Shown: piece by piece, positions 9,522 to 18,577 of the stretch
Layout: each line of letters begins with the position of its first letter
Numbering within the stretch: the stretch's first letter is position 1
IMG/VR virus record: IMGVR_UViG_3300031851_006073
Location: 1 to 60,799 of that record
Strand: one strand, 5' to 3'
DNA from: a virus
Length of the DNA: 60,799 nucleotides
Made by a program: the position numbers and the translations under genes
Notes under the pieces: generated by a model
The model's input: only the letters and a program-made list of their open reading frames with translations
What the model was told of the DNA's origin: nothing
Databases searched by the model: none

Positions 9522-10614
9522 AGATATTCAAACGACAGATCAGATAGCGAAATTTTTATCCGACAAAGATAACCAAAAGTACCACTACAATTTTCATCAT
9601 GCTGACGATTATAAAATACCAAGCGGCAGCCTTAATTTAGATATTGCGCTAGGCGGAGGATTACCTAGTGGTGCGCACAGATTCACAGGGATCAACGAGG
9701 GGGGCAAAACTAGTTGCGCTATGGCATTCGCAAGAAACTTTCAGAAATATTTTGGAAAAAAAGGCATGATTATATACATAAAAAGCGAAGGTAGATTTAG
9801 CGCAGAAATGATCGAGAGGTCTGGCATAGATACTGATCCTGAAAAATTCTTTTGCTTCGATTGTAATATTTTTGAAAAAGTTTTTGAATTAATCAGGGAG
9901 CTCGTCTTCGAAAATAAAGATGATAAAAAATACATGTTCATTATTGATAGCGTTGATGCTTTATGCAGGATTGGAGACATAGATAAACCTTTTGCAGAGT
10001 CAGAGCAGGTAGCGGGAGGAGCCTTAATCACGTCTGTCTTCTTAAAAAAAATGGTCCTCCCAATCTCAAAAATGGGACATACAATGATTTTAACAAGTCA
10101 AGTTCGTGTTGAAGTTGCAACAAACCCATACGCAGCTAGAGGCGGACCAAAAGTCAAGCAGGCAGGCGGCAACGCCATCAAACATTATGCCAACTTCATT
10201 CTCGAGTTTGAAGAAAGGTATACTTCAGACTTAATATTTAAAAATCCTACAGCCACAAAATTAGACGATAAAGGAGAACCTATTGGGCATTATTGCAAAA
10301 TAAAATTCAGGAAAAGCGTGAACGAAAAAACAGGATCTACTGCAAGGTACCCTATTAAATACGGACAAAAAAACGGCAGGTCTGTTTGGAGAGCTAGGGA
10401 AATTTTGGACATGTTATATCTATTTAACCTAATAGAAAAAAAAGGTGCATGGATATCTATATCTGAAGACTTAATTAAAGAACTTTTAGATAAAAAATTA
10501 GAAATAAATGAAAAATTTCAGGGAGAGCAAAGGCTAATAGATTTCCTGGAAGAAAGTGAAAAGCTTTCTGATTTTCTGTATGAAGACTTTAAAAATTTAA
10601 CCAATGCGCTTTAA
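9508..10614 (+). CDS. uvsX: UvsX/RecA-like recombinase
   Basis: This 368-residue protein is a RecA-fold ATPase that should form filaments on single-stranded DNA and drive strand exchange in recombination-dependent replication and repair. Seen directly are IPSGSLNLDIALGGGLPSG (about 37-55), the Walker A motif GINEGGKT (61-68), YIKSEGRF in the place of the RecA glutamate motif, the Walker B motif YMFIIDSVDAL (about 147), and SQVRVEVATNPYAARGG and GGNAIKHYA, which match DNA-binding loop 2 and the following motif. Length is close to RecA and UvsX. It sits between a small gene and a PD-(D/E)XK nuclease with overlapping ends, so they form one operon. Confidence 0.93.
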   Translation: MSKTKDIQTTDQIAKFLSDKDNQKYHYNFHHADDYKIPSGSLNLDIALGGGLPSGAHRFTGINEGGKTSCAMAFARNFQKYFGKKGMIIYIKSEGRFSAEMIERSGIDTDPEKFFCFDCNIFEKVFELIRELVFENKDDKKYMFIIDSVDALCRIGDIDKPFAESEQVAGGALITSVFLKKMVLPISKMGHTMILTSQVRVEVATNPYAARGGPKVKQAGGNAIKHYANFILEFEERYTSDLIFKNPTATKLDDKGEPIGHYCKIKFRKSVNEKTGSTARYPIKYGQKNGRSVWRAREILDMLYLFNLIEKKGAWISISEDLIKELLDKKLEINEKFQGEQRLIDFLEESEKLSDFLYEDFKNLTNAL

Positions 10615-11014
10615 GACTTTAAGCGGAGCAGAAAGAACAGTCAAAAAAGCTAAAAACTACTTGATAGACTGGGATAAGCCAAGCCGCAGTAAAATACAAT
10701 TTAACGTTAAAAAATTTCTATACAAGTACTGGAAAAACTATATCGTCTTCGAGGAATTTCCTGTTGCAGGAACGAGGCTTTCTTTAGATTTTTATAATGC
10801 AAATAAAAAAATAGCGATAGAAGTTCAAGGTAAGCAACATACAAAATACGTGCCATTCTTTCATGGTAAAAATAAAATTAATTATATCAATCAACTACAG
10901 CGAGATAGAGATAAATTAAAGTTTTGCGAAATAAATAAAGTTCAACTTATAGAAATTTACGATGGAGACTCTGTAGACGAAAAACTTTTTAAAAGTTTTG
11001 GCGTTCACCTGTAG
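10604..11014 (+). CDS. PD-(D/E)XK endonuclease, Vsr-like
   Basis: The 136-residue protein has the core of a small Vsr-like nuclease. D62 lies in LSLDFYNANKKIAIEVQGKQH (20 of these residues are conserved in style), followed by E73-x-Q75 and the GKQH motif at 76-79, then QRDRDKLKFCEINKVQLIEI, which is the usual following helix and strand. Such proteins cut DNA with a metal ion. It overlaps UvsX by 11 bases, so a role in recombination or branch processing is plausible; it might instead be a homing-type or degradative nuclease. The N-terminal 40 residues are basic. Confidence 0.7.
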   Translation: MRFKTLSGAERTVKKAKNYLIDWDKPSRSKIQFNVKKFLYKYWKNYIVFEEFPVAGTRLSLDFYNANKKIAIEVQGKQHTKYVPFFHGKNKINYINQLQRDRDKLKFCEINKVQLIEIYDGDSVDEKLFKSFGVHL

Positions 11015-11026
11015 TTGGTGTACTAT
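10998..11026 (+). promoter_or_regulatory. Promoter for 11034 gene (both motif types)
   Basis: TTGGCG at 10998-11003 and TACTAT at 11021-11026 have a 17-base spacer, with 7 bases to the ATG at 11034. The -10 box overlaps a GTGTA motif at 11018-11022, so both classes of signal coincide here. Confidence 0.5.
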
Positions 11027-11033
11027 ATATAGT

Positions 11034-11315
11034 ATGAGTGACGAATTTATCGATCCGGATAATTTATCAAAATTTAATTTACCGGAAAACATTATCAGTC
11101 AATTATTTGAATTTTCTGGTTCAAACGGAGGAGATAGCGGCTTTATATTATCCTACGTAAACCAAGAAGGCCTGCCAGCTATCATCACTAAAGCTAATTC
11201 CCCAATAATAGAAATGGGATTAAGAAAAGCTCTAGAAGAATATTTAGACCAAATTTCCGCGCAAAACATTGAACTTAATCTCCCTCCTGATTTAGGCGAC
11301 GAAGAAACTCCTTGA
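11034..11315 (+). CDS. Small acidic hypothetical protein (93 aa)
   Basis: The product is 93 acidic residues starting MSDEFIDPDNLSKF. I do not recognise it. A longer reading from 10998 is possible, but that start lies in the -35 box and inside the preceding gene, while the ATG at 11034 follows a -10 box by seven bases. The middle (GGDSGFILSYVNQEGLPAIITKA) looks like a beta sheet and the end like a helix. It lies between the nuclease and the DnaB helicase, so it may be a small replication factor, which is inference. Confidence 0.6.
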   Translation: MSDEFIDPDNLSKFNLPENIISQLFEFSGSNGGDSGFILSYVNQEGLPAIITKANSPIIEMGLRKALEEYLDQISAQNIELNLPPDLGDEETP

Positions 11316-11340
11316 CTTTAGTTATTTCGTGTGATACCAT
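11312..11340 (+). promoter_or_regulatory. Sigma70-like promoter of dnaB
   Basis: TTGACT (11312-11317), 17 bases, TACCAT (11335-11340), then six bases AGAGTT to the ATG at 11347. A leaderless message is predicted. The -35 box overlaps the stop codon of the gene before. Confidence 0.75.
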
Positions 11341-11346
11341 AGAGTT

Positions 11347-12861
11347 ATGGTATATTCATATGAATTAGAACAACACTTGATCGCAGGCTTAATAAAGCAT
11401 CCGGAAACATATCCGTTAATAGCTTCCTTTATAGACGCCTCAGATTTTTTTGATCAAAACACAATCGTAAATAAAACAATATTTTCTGTGCTAAGGCAAA
11501 ACCTTGAAAAAGGAGATTCCATAGACGAAGTTATTCTTACTCAAAAAGTTCAATCCTTAAACATATCTTTTGAAGATAATATAAATATATCTGATTATAT
11601 AAAAGCCTTATCTCTTAGGCAAATTTCAAAAGACGGAGTATTGAAAGTTTCTCAAGAATTAAAAAAGATTACCGTAAGAAGAGAGATTCACAACTCCTCT
11701 TTGGAAGTAGCAAAAAGTATGAAATCTCTACCTGGCGACGCCTCATTTGACGATATCGTGAGCCAAGCGGATAAAATATATAATGATAAAATAAATCTAT
11801 ATGAAATGGGATCGAATAAGCCCGAAAATCTTTTTGACGGAATGGAAGACTTTATTGAGGACCGAGGAAATAACCCGATCGACGAGTTTGGCCTAATGGG
11901 GCCTCACCAAAGGGTAAATGATCTTTACGGCTCTTTGCTTCGCCCAGGAAACATAACCGTTGTTGTCGCAAGGGCGGGTGTAGGCAAAACGCAATTCTGT
12001 ATGGACTTTTGCACCAAAGTTTCAGAAATGAATAATCACATACCCGTTTTGCATTTCGACAACGGAGAAATGAGCAAGGAAGAACTTATAATAAGGCAAT
12101 GCTCCGCCCTTTCAGGCGTCCCCATGCATTTGCTAGAAACTGGCAGATGGAGACAAGCTGGCGAAGAAATCGTGAACAAAGTAAGAAAAACTTGGAACAA
12201 AATCAAAAATTTTAAATTTTATTATTACAATGTAGCCGGGCACAGCATAGATAGCATGCTAAATATAATAAGAAGATTCTACTTTTCAGAAATAGGTAGA
12301 GGCAATAAAATGATATTTAGTTTCGACTATATTAAAACAACATACGAGAGACAAAACGGCGCAACCTCATGGGAAACGGTTGGAAGAATGGTTGATAAAT
12401 TTAAGCAATTAATTCAAAAAGAGCTTTGCTTCAATGATGCTCCTGCAGTAGCTATGCTTACCAGCGTTCAAAGCAACAGGTTGGGAATAACAAATAATCG
12501 TAGAGCTGAAAATGTAGTTGACGACGAAAGCATTGTTTCTCTATCAGATCAAATAACCCAATTTTGCTCGCACCTTTTCTTGCTGAGGCAAAAAACAATG
12601 GATGAAATCCAATCCGAGCCAGAAGATTTCGGAACTCATAAATTGATATGCCTTAAGTATCGCTGGTTAGGGAAAGATGTTCATAGAGCTCTTCAACCCG
12701 TAGAAATGCCGGACGGAAGTAAAAGAAAAAATTATATCAATTTACACATGGAGAACTTCGCCCTAGAAGAAAAGGGGGATCTTCAAGATTTAGTTGACCA
12801 TATGGATTCGGAGGGAGTAGAGGCTCTTGAAGGGTTCGCGGATGACCTTCCAAATATTTAA
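11347..12861 (+). CDS. dnaB: Replicative DNA helicase, DnaB-like
   Basis: The 504-residue protein has the DnaB plan. The N-terminal helical domain opens with ELEQHLIAGLIKHPETYPLI (about 6-25). A linker is followed by a RecA-type ATPase domain with GNITVVVARAGVGKTQF (Walker A about 208-216), VLHFDNGEMSKEELIIRQ and MIFSFDYIKT (Walker B). It should unwind DNA ahead of the fork as a hexamer. The length exceeds E. coli DnaB by about 30 residues. The primase gene starts two bases after its stop, which fits the usual helicase-primase pairing. The promoter just upstream suggests it heads its own transcript. Confidence 0.93.
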   Translation: MVYSYELEQHLIAGLIKHPETYPLIASFIDASDFFDQNTIVNKTIFSVLRQNLEKGDSIDEVILTQKVQSLNISFEDNINISDYIKALSLRQISKDGVLKVSQELKKITVRREIHNSSLEVAKSMKSLPGDASFDDIVSQADKIYNDKINLYEMGSNKPENLFDGMEDFIEDRGNNPIDEFGLMGPHQRVNDLYGSLLRPGNITVVVARAGVGKTQFCMDFCTKVSEMNNHIPVLHFDNGEMSKEELIIRQCSALSGVPMHLLETGRWRQAGEEIVNKVRKTWNKIKNFKFYYYNVAGHSIDSMLNIIRRFYFSEIGRGNKMIFSFDYIKTTYERQNGATSWETVGRMVDKFKQLIQKELCFNDAPAVAMLTSVQSNRLGITNNRRAENVVDDESIVSLSDQITQFCSHLFLLRQKTMDEIQSEPEDFGTHKLICLKYRWLGKDVHRALQPVEMPDGSKRKNYINLHMENFALEEKGDLQDLVDHMDSEGVEALEGFADDLPNI

Positions 12862-12863
12862 AA

Positions 12864-13898
12864 ATGTCTCCAGAAAAAATAAAAGAATCCCTAATAAGTT
12901 TAGGATATAAACTCGCAGACAGAGGTCCATATTGGCAGACAAACGCTGTTTTCAGAAACGGAGACAATAAGACTGCGATCCAAATCTATAAAAACACAGG
13001 GGTATGGAAAGATCATGTCCAAAATAGTTCCTTTTCGCCCTTTAAGCGCCTGGTAGAAATAACCTTAGGAACAAATGACTTGACTCAAGTCAAACAATAT
13101 ATCAACGAAGAGGATATTGGCTCAAATTACAACAAAATAACATTTTCAGAAAAATTAGAAATGGAAGAAATATACGAAGATAACTGCCTTGAAAGACTGC
13201 TGCCTCATTATAAGTTTTATAACGATAAAGGCGTATCAACTAAAAACCTGCAAAACCTAAAAGGTGGACTAGCAACAACGGGAAAACTAAACAAAAGGTT
13301 TGTTTTTCCTATATATAACGAACACAAACAGATACACGGCTTTTCCGGAAGAGATATGACGCAATCTTCGGATAGGCCGAAATGGAAACATATTGGCAGA
13401 AAAAAAAGCTGGATATACCCACTTTATGTAAATGAAGAAACAAGAGCCTCTATTGAAGAAAATCAGTCAGTTATTTTAGTAGAAAGCATTGGGGATATGC
13501 TTAATTTACACGAGTATGGGCACAAAAACGTTTTAGTAACATTCGGATTAGATGTGTCCTCCAAACTCGTCTGCTCCACCTTATCTTTAAATCCTCAAAA
13601 GATTGTAATATCTTTAAATAATGATTTTAACTCGAGTCAAAATAGGGGTCTTAACGCAAGTATAAAAAATTATTTAAAATTACTAAATTATTATAACCCA
13701 AATCAAATTTCAATATGCTTGCCGAATAAAAAAGATTTCGGAGAAATGGCCGACGAAGACTTTAATTCGTGGAACAATAAGTTATTATCTACAGAGCCAG
13801 AAAAACAAAGATCTTTCATCTTAGATAAAATAAATGAAATACATAAATCATTGCCCAAAACTTTATTAAAAAATAAAAAAATTATAGACAATGAGTGA
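12864..13898 (+). CDS. DNA primase, DnaG/Toprim type
   Basis: The 344-residue protein resembles the smaller DnaG-like primases of phages. There is no obvious N-terminal zinc finger. The catalytic core includes GRDMTQSSDRPKWKHIG and the Toprim motifs VILVESIGDMLNLHEYG (E in motif 1) and IVISLNNDFNSSQNRGLNA, where the usual Asp-x-Asp is partly replaced by Asn-Asn-Asp. It should make RNA primers for lagging-strand synthesis. It follows dnaB with a two-base gap and overlaps the RecB-like nuclease by eight bases. The odd acidic motif means metal binding may differ from the standard enzyme. Confidence 0.82.
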   Translation: MSPEKIKESLISLGYKLADRGPYWQTNAVFRNGDNKTAIQIYKNTGVWKDHVQNSSFSPFKRLVEITLGTNDLTQVKQYINEEDIGSNYNKITFSEKLEMEEIYEDNCLERLLPHYKFYNDKGVSTKNLQNLKGGLATTGKLNKRFVFPIYNEHKQIHGFSGRDMTQSSDRPKWKHIGRKKSWIYPLYVNEETRASIEENQSVILVESIGDMLNLHEYGHKNVLVTFGLDVSSKLVCSTLSLNPQKIVISLNNDFNSSQNRGLNASIKNYLKLLNYYNPNQISICLPNKKDFGEMADEDFNSWNNKLLSTEPEKQRSFILDKINEIHKSLPKTLLKNKKIIDNE

Positions 13899-14967
13899 GT
13901 TAACAAAATTATCAGCTAGCAGAATAAAAACCGCACAAACCTGCAGTTGGACCTATTGGTGCAACTACAAACTCAAACTCCCCGATTCTGGAAATGATGG
14001 ATCAAGTCGAGGGACTATTTGTCATAATGTTTTTGAGTTGCTAGGAACAAAGCATAAGAGAGAATTTAATAAAATAGTAAAAGAGGGAACTATCTGGAAT
14101 ACAGAAGCTGTAGCGACGCAGGTTAAAAAAGAAGCTGAAGAGCTTTCTGTGAATGACTCAGAAAACCTTGATCTTATGGATGAAATGATAGTCAACGGTT
14201 TACGCTGCGACTTCTTTGGGGATAGTGAGCAGAAGCCCATAAAAGCGGAATCAGAACAATTTTTTGATTTAGAAATACACAAAGAAGAACAGGGTATTAG
14301 ATATGCAATTCGTGGATATATAGATAAACTTTTTGTATATAAAGATAACTCTGTAATTATTCGAGACTTTAAAAGCAGCAAGTCGGTATTCAAAGGTAAA
14401 GAGATCACTGATAATTTGCAAAACTTAATTTATTGTCTCGCAGTAAAACATTTAATGCCAGAGACAGATCCTCAAAGCGAATTTTTGTTCCTGAGGTTTG
14501 ATTTGGATAAAGATTTACTAGGAAACTATGGAAAAGGTTATATTCGTATGGATAAGATCACCCAAGAAGAACTGGAAGGTTTTGAACATCAATTAACGCA
14601 ATTCCAACAATACTTAGATAACTTCGATAAAAGTTCGGCAACAAGTAATTTTGCTGCAACGCAAGATTTTCCAAGAGATGGAACTTTTGGTGGGCCATTG
14701 GCTTGCGGTAAAGATGGATATAAAATGTCAAAAGGAGAACCTATTCTTGATAAAAACGGAGAACCTATTAAAGCTTTTATTTGTCCCTATCGAAAACCAA
14801 TGGAATATTATGCCTTAAAAGACTCTGAAGGAAAAATTAAAAAAACCGCTTTTATAGACAATAAACACGAATTAAAAATAGAAGATGGAGATGAAATAGT
14901 TAAAATGAATTATGAAGGATGCCCGCATTGGCAAAACAAACAGAAACTAGATGACTTCCTTGAATAA
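13891..14967 (+). CDS. RecB-like PD-(D/E)XK nuclease
   Basis: The 358-residue protein fits the Cas4/RecB nuclease family. LSASRIKTAQTCSWTYWCNY (about 7-26) is the typical N-terminal motif. SSRGTICHNVFELL gives the family histidine, and IIRDFKSSKS with NLQNLIYCLAVKHL gives the catalytic D-E/D-x-K strand and the QxxxY-type helix. Cysteines at 18 or 24, 272, 298 and 344 could bind an iron-sulfur cluster as in Cas4 and AddB, but the spacing is wider than usual. It should be a 5'-3' or 3'-5' DNA exonuclease acting in recombination or host DNA breakdown. It overlaps primase and Nudix genes. Confidence 0.78.
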   Translation: MSELTKLSASRIKTAQTCSWTYWCNYKLKLPDSGNDGSSRGTICHNVFELLGTKHKREFNKIVKEGTIWNTEAVATQVKKEAEELSVNDSENLDLMDEMIVNGLRCDFFGDSEQKPIKAESEQFFDLEIHKEEQGIRYAIRGYIDKLFVYKDNSVIIRDFKSSKSVFKGKEITDNLQNLIYCLAVKHLMPETDPQSEFLFLRFDLDKDLLGNYGKGYIRMDKITQEELEGFEHQLTQFQQYLDNFDKSSATSNFAATQDFPRDGTFGGPLACGKDGYKMSKGEPILDKNGEPIKAFICPYRKPMEYYALKDSEGKIKKTAFIDNKHELKIEDGDEIVKMNYEGCPHWQNKQKLDDFLE

Positions 14968-15361
14968 AGGATATCATGCTGCAGGCATAGCAGTTAAGCT
15001 CAACAAACTAGTCCTCCTTGGAAGAAGAGCCGCAATTTGCCAAAACCTTGCAGGTTACTGGTCTGTTCCTTGCGGTTTGATAGAAAAAGGAGAAACTCCA
15101 GAAAATGCAGCTCGAAGAGAGTTCTTTGAAGAAACCGGAATTTGTGCCAAAAAAAATATTTCATTCATTGGCGATTTTGAAATCGCGACCCATAAATATT
15201 TCGCACTATTTTCTTTTGAGGTTAAAAATTTAATTTTTCCATCGATGTCCGCCCAAGACGCTTTTGAGCATGACGAGTGGGGCTTTTTTAAAATCGGAAA
15301 AAAAACGTTACCCAACCCAATGACGACCGAACTCATTGATTTAATAGTTAAATTAAAATGA
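14951..15361 (+). CDS. Nudix hydrolase
   Basis: A full Nudix box GLIEKGETPENAARREFFEE is followed by TGI in this 136-residue protein, preceded by GRRAAICQNLAGYWSVPCG. Nudix enzymes hydrolyse nucleoside diphosphates linked to another group, such as oxidised nucleotides, dinucleotides, nucleotide sugars or RNA caps. The start overlaps the RecB-like gene by 17 bases, and the end overlaps the first glycosyltransferase by four, so it bridges the replication and sugar cassettes. Both nucleotide cleaning and nucleotide-sugar control are possible; the substrate cannot be read from the sequence. Confidence 0.9.
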   Translation: MTSLNKGYHAAGIAVKLNKLVLLGRRAAICQNLAGYWSVPCGLIEKGETPENAARREFFEETGICAKKNISFIGDFEIATHKYFALFSFEVKNLIFPSMSAQDAFEHDEWGFFKIGKKTLPNPMTTELIDLIVKLK

Positions 15362-16203
15362 AAGTATTATTTGTTAGCGATTTTAATTTATCTCAAAATT
15401 ATGGCGGCGCACAGGTCAGTAACCAAGCTATAATCGACGCAGGCAAAAGCGCAGGGCACAATATAAAGCTACATACATTTGATAGTGATTATACAGATTT
15501 TTTTTGTAGCTACGACTTAATCATAAGCTCCAACTTAGAAGTGATATCCAAAAAAGATCCGGATAAATTAAATTTAATATGTAACCACAACAACCATATT
15601 AGATTAGAGCACGACTCTTGTTTTTATCTAGACAAGCAAGTTAGAAAAAATTTATTTTTATCTACGCAAAAAACTTTCTTCTTATCTGACTTTCACGCGA
15701 GTTTTTTTAAATCTTTATACGGAAATATTTTTAATAACATCGAAATTGTACCAGACCCAATAGATGAAGAGATATTCTTCGCTAAAGAAGAGGAAAAAAC
15801 ATATGACATAATTTATTGTGGATTTCTTCATGAATTAAAAGGCCTGAATAATTTAATTAAATTTGCCACAGACAATCCATCTAGAAAAATTGATGTTTTT
15901 GGTTGGGGCACAATTAACCTAGAGTCATTTTTTTTAAACTTTGACAATATAAACTTCCATGGAAGAGTTTCTCACCAAGAAACTGCAAGTATTTACAGAA
16001 AAAGTAAAGCGATATTCCACAACCCTATTGTTAATGAGCCGTTTTGCAGAATGATCGCAGAATCAATATTATGTGGAGTTAAAGAGTTTCATGGCGACAT
16101 GGCGAGAATTGGTTCTCATTTAGATTTTAAAGAAAAAGGGTTAGAACAATTTTCTGAAGAATGCAAAAACGCTCAAAATATTTTCTGGGAAAAAGTCTTA
16201 TGA
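15358..16203 (+). CDS. Glycosyltransferase, GT-B fold (GT4-like)
   Basis: The 281-residue protein starts MKVLFVSDFNLSQNYGGAQ, the typical N-terminal motif of group 1 glycosyltransferases. It contains IVPDPIDEEIF and IIYCGFLHELKGLNNLI, which resemble the linker and second Rossmann domain, and ASIYRKSKAIFHNPIVNEPF with FCRMIAESILCG, the donor-binding region with an E in place. It should transfer a sugar from a nucleotide sugar onto an acceptor. It is shorter than the usual 350-400 residues. It overlaps the next gene by four bases (ATGA). Confidence 0.82.
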   Translation: MKVLFVSDFNLSQNYGGAQVSNQAIIDAGKSAGHNIKLHTFDSDYTDFFCSYDLIISSNLEVISKKDPDKLNLICNHNNHIRLEHDSCFYLDKQVRKNLFLSTQKTFFLSDFHASFFKSLYGNIFNNIEIVPDPIDEEIFFAKEEEKTYDIIYCGFLHELKGLNNLIKFATDNPSRKIDVFGWGTINLESFFLNFDNINFHGRVSHQETASIYRKSKAIFHNPIVNEPFCRMIAESILCGVKEFHGDMARIGSHLDFKEKGLEQFSEECKNAQNIFWEKVL

Positions 16204-16883
16204 TTTCAGTAATTGTGTCAGTATATAATTCGGAAAAGTTCTTGCCTGAATATTTGAAATTTGTTAATGAACAGTTTTGCGAAAACTTTGAAATTATTTT
16301 TGTTGACGCAAATTCTACAGATTCTTCGCTGGAGATAATTAAAAATTTTAACTTCAGGAGGGGTATTAGTTCTCAGGTTTTACCCGAAAAATCTAAAATC
16401 TCTATATATCAAGCGTGGAATATAGCGATTAGAGCGTCCAGAAGTAAATATATAGTAAACTGGAATACAGACGATATTCTATTTCCTTCTGCCTTGCAAA
16501 CCTATAAAGCCTACTGCACTAAATTCCCTGATGTAGATTTGTTTTATGGAGGCTGCTTTCTATGCAGAGAGCAAAATATCTCTTCCATAAATAACATTTT
16601 CATGTGGCCCGAATATAGCCACCAAACATTACTTCAAAGATGCATTTGCGGCCCTTTCCCTTTAGTTAAAAAAAGCGCAATAAAAAATGTTGGATTGTTT
16701 GACGAAAATTACATTTCAAGCGGCGATTATGATATGTGGCTCAGTTTATCAAAAAATAATTATAAATTCAAGAGAATACCAGAAATCGTTGGAAGTTTCC
16801 TTGATAGGCCCGACTCGGTATCAAAAGACAAAATAGAATTAGCCAGACAAGAAGATATTGAAATTCAAAAAAAATATGAGTAG
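16200..16883 (+). CDS. Glycosyltransferase family 2
   Basis: This 227-residue protein starts MISVIVSVYNSEKFLPEYL, then has EIIFVDANSTDSSLEII and VNWNTDDILFPSAL, giving the GT-A fold with a D-D metal motif, and SGDYDMWLSL near the end. I chose the ATG at 16200, overlapping the stop of the gene before as ATGA, rather than a start 39 bases upstream inside that gene. It should add a sugar from a nucleotide donor to a lipid, protein or glycan acceptor. It belongs to the continuous cassette of five or six sugar genes. Confidence 0.88.
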   Translation: MISVIVSVYNSEKFLPEYLKFVNEQFCENFEIIFVDANSTDSSLEIIKNFNFRRGISSQVLPEKSKISIYQAWNIAIRASRSKYIVNWNTDDILFPSALQTYKAYCTKFPDVDLFYGGCFLCREQNISSINNIFMWPEYSHQTLLQRCICGPFPLVKKSAIKNVGLFDENYISSGDYDMWLSLSKNNYKFKRIPEIVGSFLDRPDSVSKDKIELARQEDIEIQKKYE

Positions 16884-17574
16884 ACTTGGAATCATTCAAC
16901 CGGGCAGATTAGGAGACATCATTATATGTCTGCCTATAGCAAAGTATTATTTTGATCGAGGTTACCAAATATTATGGCCAGTTCTTTGCGACTATATTGA
17001 TATATTTAGAGACATAGATTATGTCGAGACGATTAATTTAAAATGTAGTATAAACAATTCGGTTCTTCGCGCGAAAGAAATATGTAAGCAAGCTCAATAT
17101 AAGGAGCTAGACCTGTCCTTCGGTTTTTTTGGGAGCTCGGCTGAGCAATACTATTCAAATACTAATTTTGCAAAAAACTTCGTTGAAGCAAAATATAAAC
17201 TATCAAATGTTCCGATTGAAGAAAGATGGAAGCTTGACTTCAAAAGAGACTATTCTCGAGAAAATTCCTTATTTAAAAAAATGATTAAGAGCTCAAGTTA
17301 TGTACTTGCTCACGAAAATTCGTCACAAGGAAACCATGTTTTTATAGATGGAGACAATATAATAAAAGCCATGCCAATTAAAGGCTACAATATTTTTAAT
17401 TGGATGCAAATCATTGAAGGGGCTGAAGAAATATATTGCATTGATAGCTCTTTTTGTAACCTGATTGAATCTCAAAAACACTTAAAAGATAAAATTAAAA
17501 AATACATCCCCGCAAAGCAATTCGCTGCAGGCTGGGGCAGAACAACCTTGGACAATAATTGGCAGATATTATGA
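16876..17574 (+). CDS. Glycosyltransferase, heptosyltransferase-like (GT9-like)
   Basis: The 232-residue product begins MSRLGIIQPGRLGDIIICLP, which closely matches the start of GT9 heptosyltransferases and similar enzymes. The C-terminal half has IYCIDSSFCNLIESQKHL, in the place of the donor-binding loop. It is shorter than GT9 enzymes (about 330). I use the ATG at 16876, which lies eight bases inside the previous gene, since the motif begins right there. It may add a sugar to the phage or host glycan made by the cassette. The exact family is uncertain. Confidence 0.65.
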   Translation: MSRLGIIQPGRLGDIIICLPIAKYYFDRGYQILWPVLCDYIDIFRDIDYVETINLKCSINNSVLRAKEICKQAQYKELDLSFGFFGSSAEQYYSNTNFAKNFVEAKYKLSNVPIEERWKLDFKRDYSRENSLFKKMIKSSSYVLAHENSSQGNHVFIDGDNIIKAMPIKGYNIFNWMQIIEGAEEIYCIDSSFCNLIESQKHLKDKIKKYIPAKQFAAGWGRTTLDNNWQIL

Positions 17575-18548
17575 AATGGTTAATTTTTTCAACAATTGGT
17601 AAAAATCCTGGAGATGAATTTATAAGAGTAGGCGTAGAATACCTAATAAGCAAAATTGATGAAAACGCAATAATTAAAGTCCTCGATAAAGAAACTAGCG
17701 ATATCTATAACAGTTCTAATTTTGACAAATGCATATGGGCAGGGATGCCTGTTTTTTGGAGTTTATATTCAAACAATAACTGGGCTATTCAATGGTGGAA
17801 AAATATGACAGGACAATGGCCCTCTCAAAATAAAAATAATTTCTGCGTACTTGGTGCAGGCAGCTTTCAAGACTGGGAAAATATATATCGAGGAGCAGAC
17901 ATCGATGGATTATCTAGAAGTGCGCGGCAATTAAAAGATCATTCATTCGAGGTTGTCGCTAGAGATCCTGTAGTTAATGATATATGTAAATCAAGCTTTA
18001 AAGTATTAACTTGCCCTGCTATTTTTTCTTGCCAAAACAAACCAAAAACACAATCAATTAAAGCCTGCAACCTGATGCCAGGAGGCTCGCACTACAGAGA
18101 CTTTAACCCGAATCAATCTCAAATCTGGGACTCAATACAGAAACCTGTAGCAGATTCACTAATTAAAAATAATTTTGTTTTCTTTGCTCACAGTAATAAA
18201 GAATACCAACTTGCGCAACAGCTTGGCTGGAATCAAAAATCAATTATAAATTACAGTGGTAATACAAATTTGGTTTTAGAAAATTATAGAAATGTAGATA
18301 AGTTTTTTGGCAATCGAGTACATGGCTGCATAGTTTCTCGAGGCAATGGCGCAGATGTAATTTCGTGCGGTTACGACTCAAGGCAAGAGGCTGTCAAATT
18401 ATCTGGGGCAAAAACATTCTTACCTTCGCAGATTGATGTTCAAAAAATTTCGCAATGGGCGCAATCAGATCCTATTTTAGACAAACCAGATCTTGCTAGT
18501 CTAGAGCTTGAATATATAGACATATTAAAATCTTTTAAATATATATAA
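17571..18548 (+). CDS. Polysaccharide pyruvyl transferase-like protein
   Basis: The 325-residue protein has IGKNPGDEFIRVGVEYLI near the start and FGNRVHGCIVSRGNGADVIS near the end, the two signature parts of the polysaccharide pyruvyl transferase family, which adds pyruvate ketals to sugars using phosphoenolpyruvate. The R-x-H motif is present as NRVHG. The ATG at 17571 overlaps the stop of the gene before. The family is broad and some members have other roles in surface glycans, so the reaction is inferred. Confidence 0.75.
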   Translation: MKWLIFSTIGKNPGDEFIRVGVEYLISKIDENAIIKVLDKETSDIYNSSNFDKCIWAGMPVFWSLYSNNNWAIQWWKNMTGQWPSQNKNNFCVLGAGSFQDWENIYRGADIDGLSRSARQLKDHSFEVVARDPVVNDICKSSFKVLTCPAIFSCQNKPKTQSIKACNLMPGGSHYRDFNPNQSQIWDSIQKPVADSLIKNNFVFFAHSNKEYQLAQQLGWNQKSIINYSGNTNLVLENYRNVDKFFGNRVHGCIVSRGNGADVISCGYDSRQEAVKLSGAKTFLPSQIDVQKISQWAQSDPILDKPDLASLELEYIDILKSFKYI

Positions 18549-18577
18549 ATATCTACTATTCTAATTATTATCATACA

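Noticed and set aside
10998-11033. Longer start for the 93-residue gene
   Set aside because: The ATG at 10998 lies in the -35 box and in the previous gene; 11034 fits the promoter spacing.
14022-14408. Minus-strand frame of 128 residues
   Set aside because: It is antisense to the RecB-like nuclease gene and has no motif.
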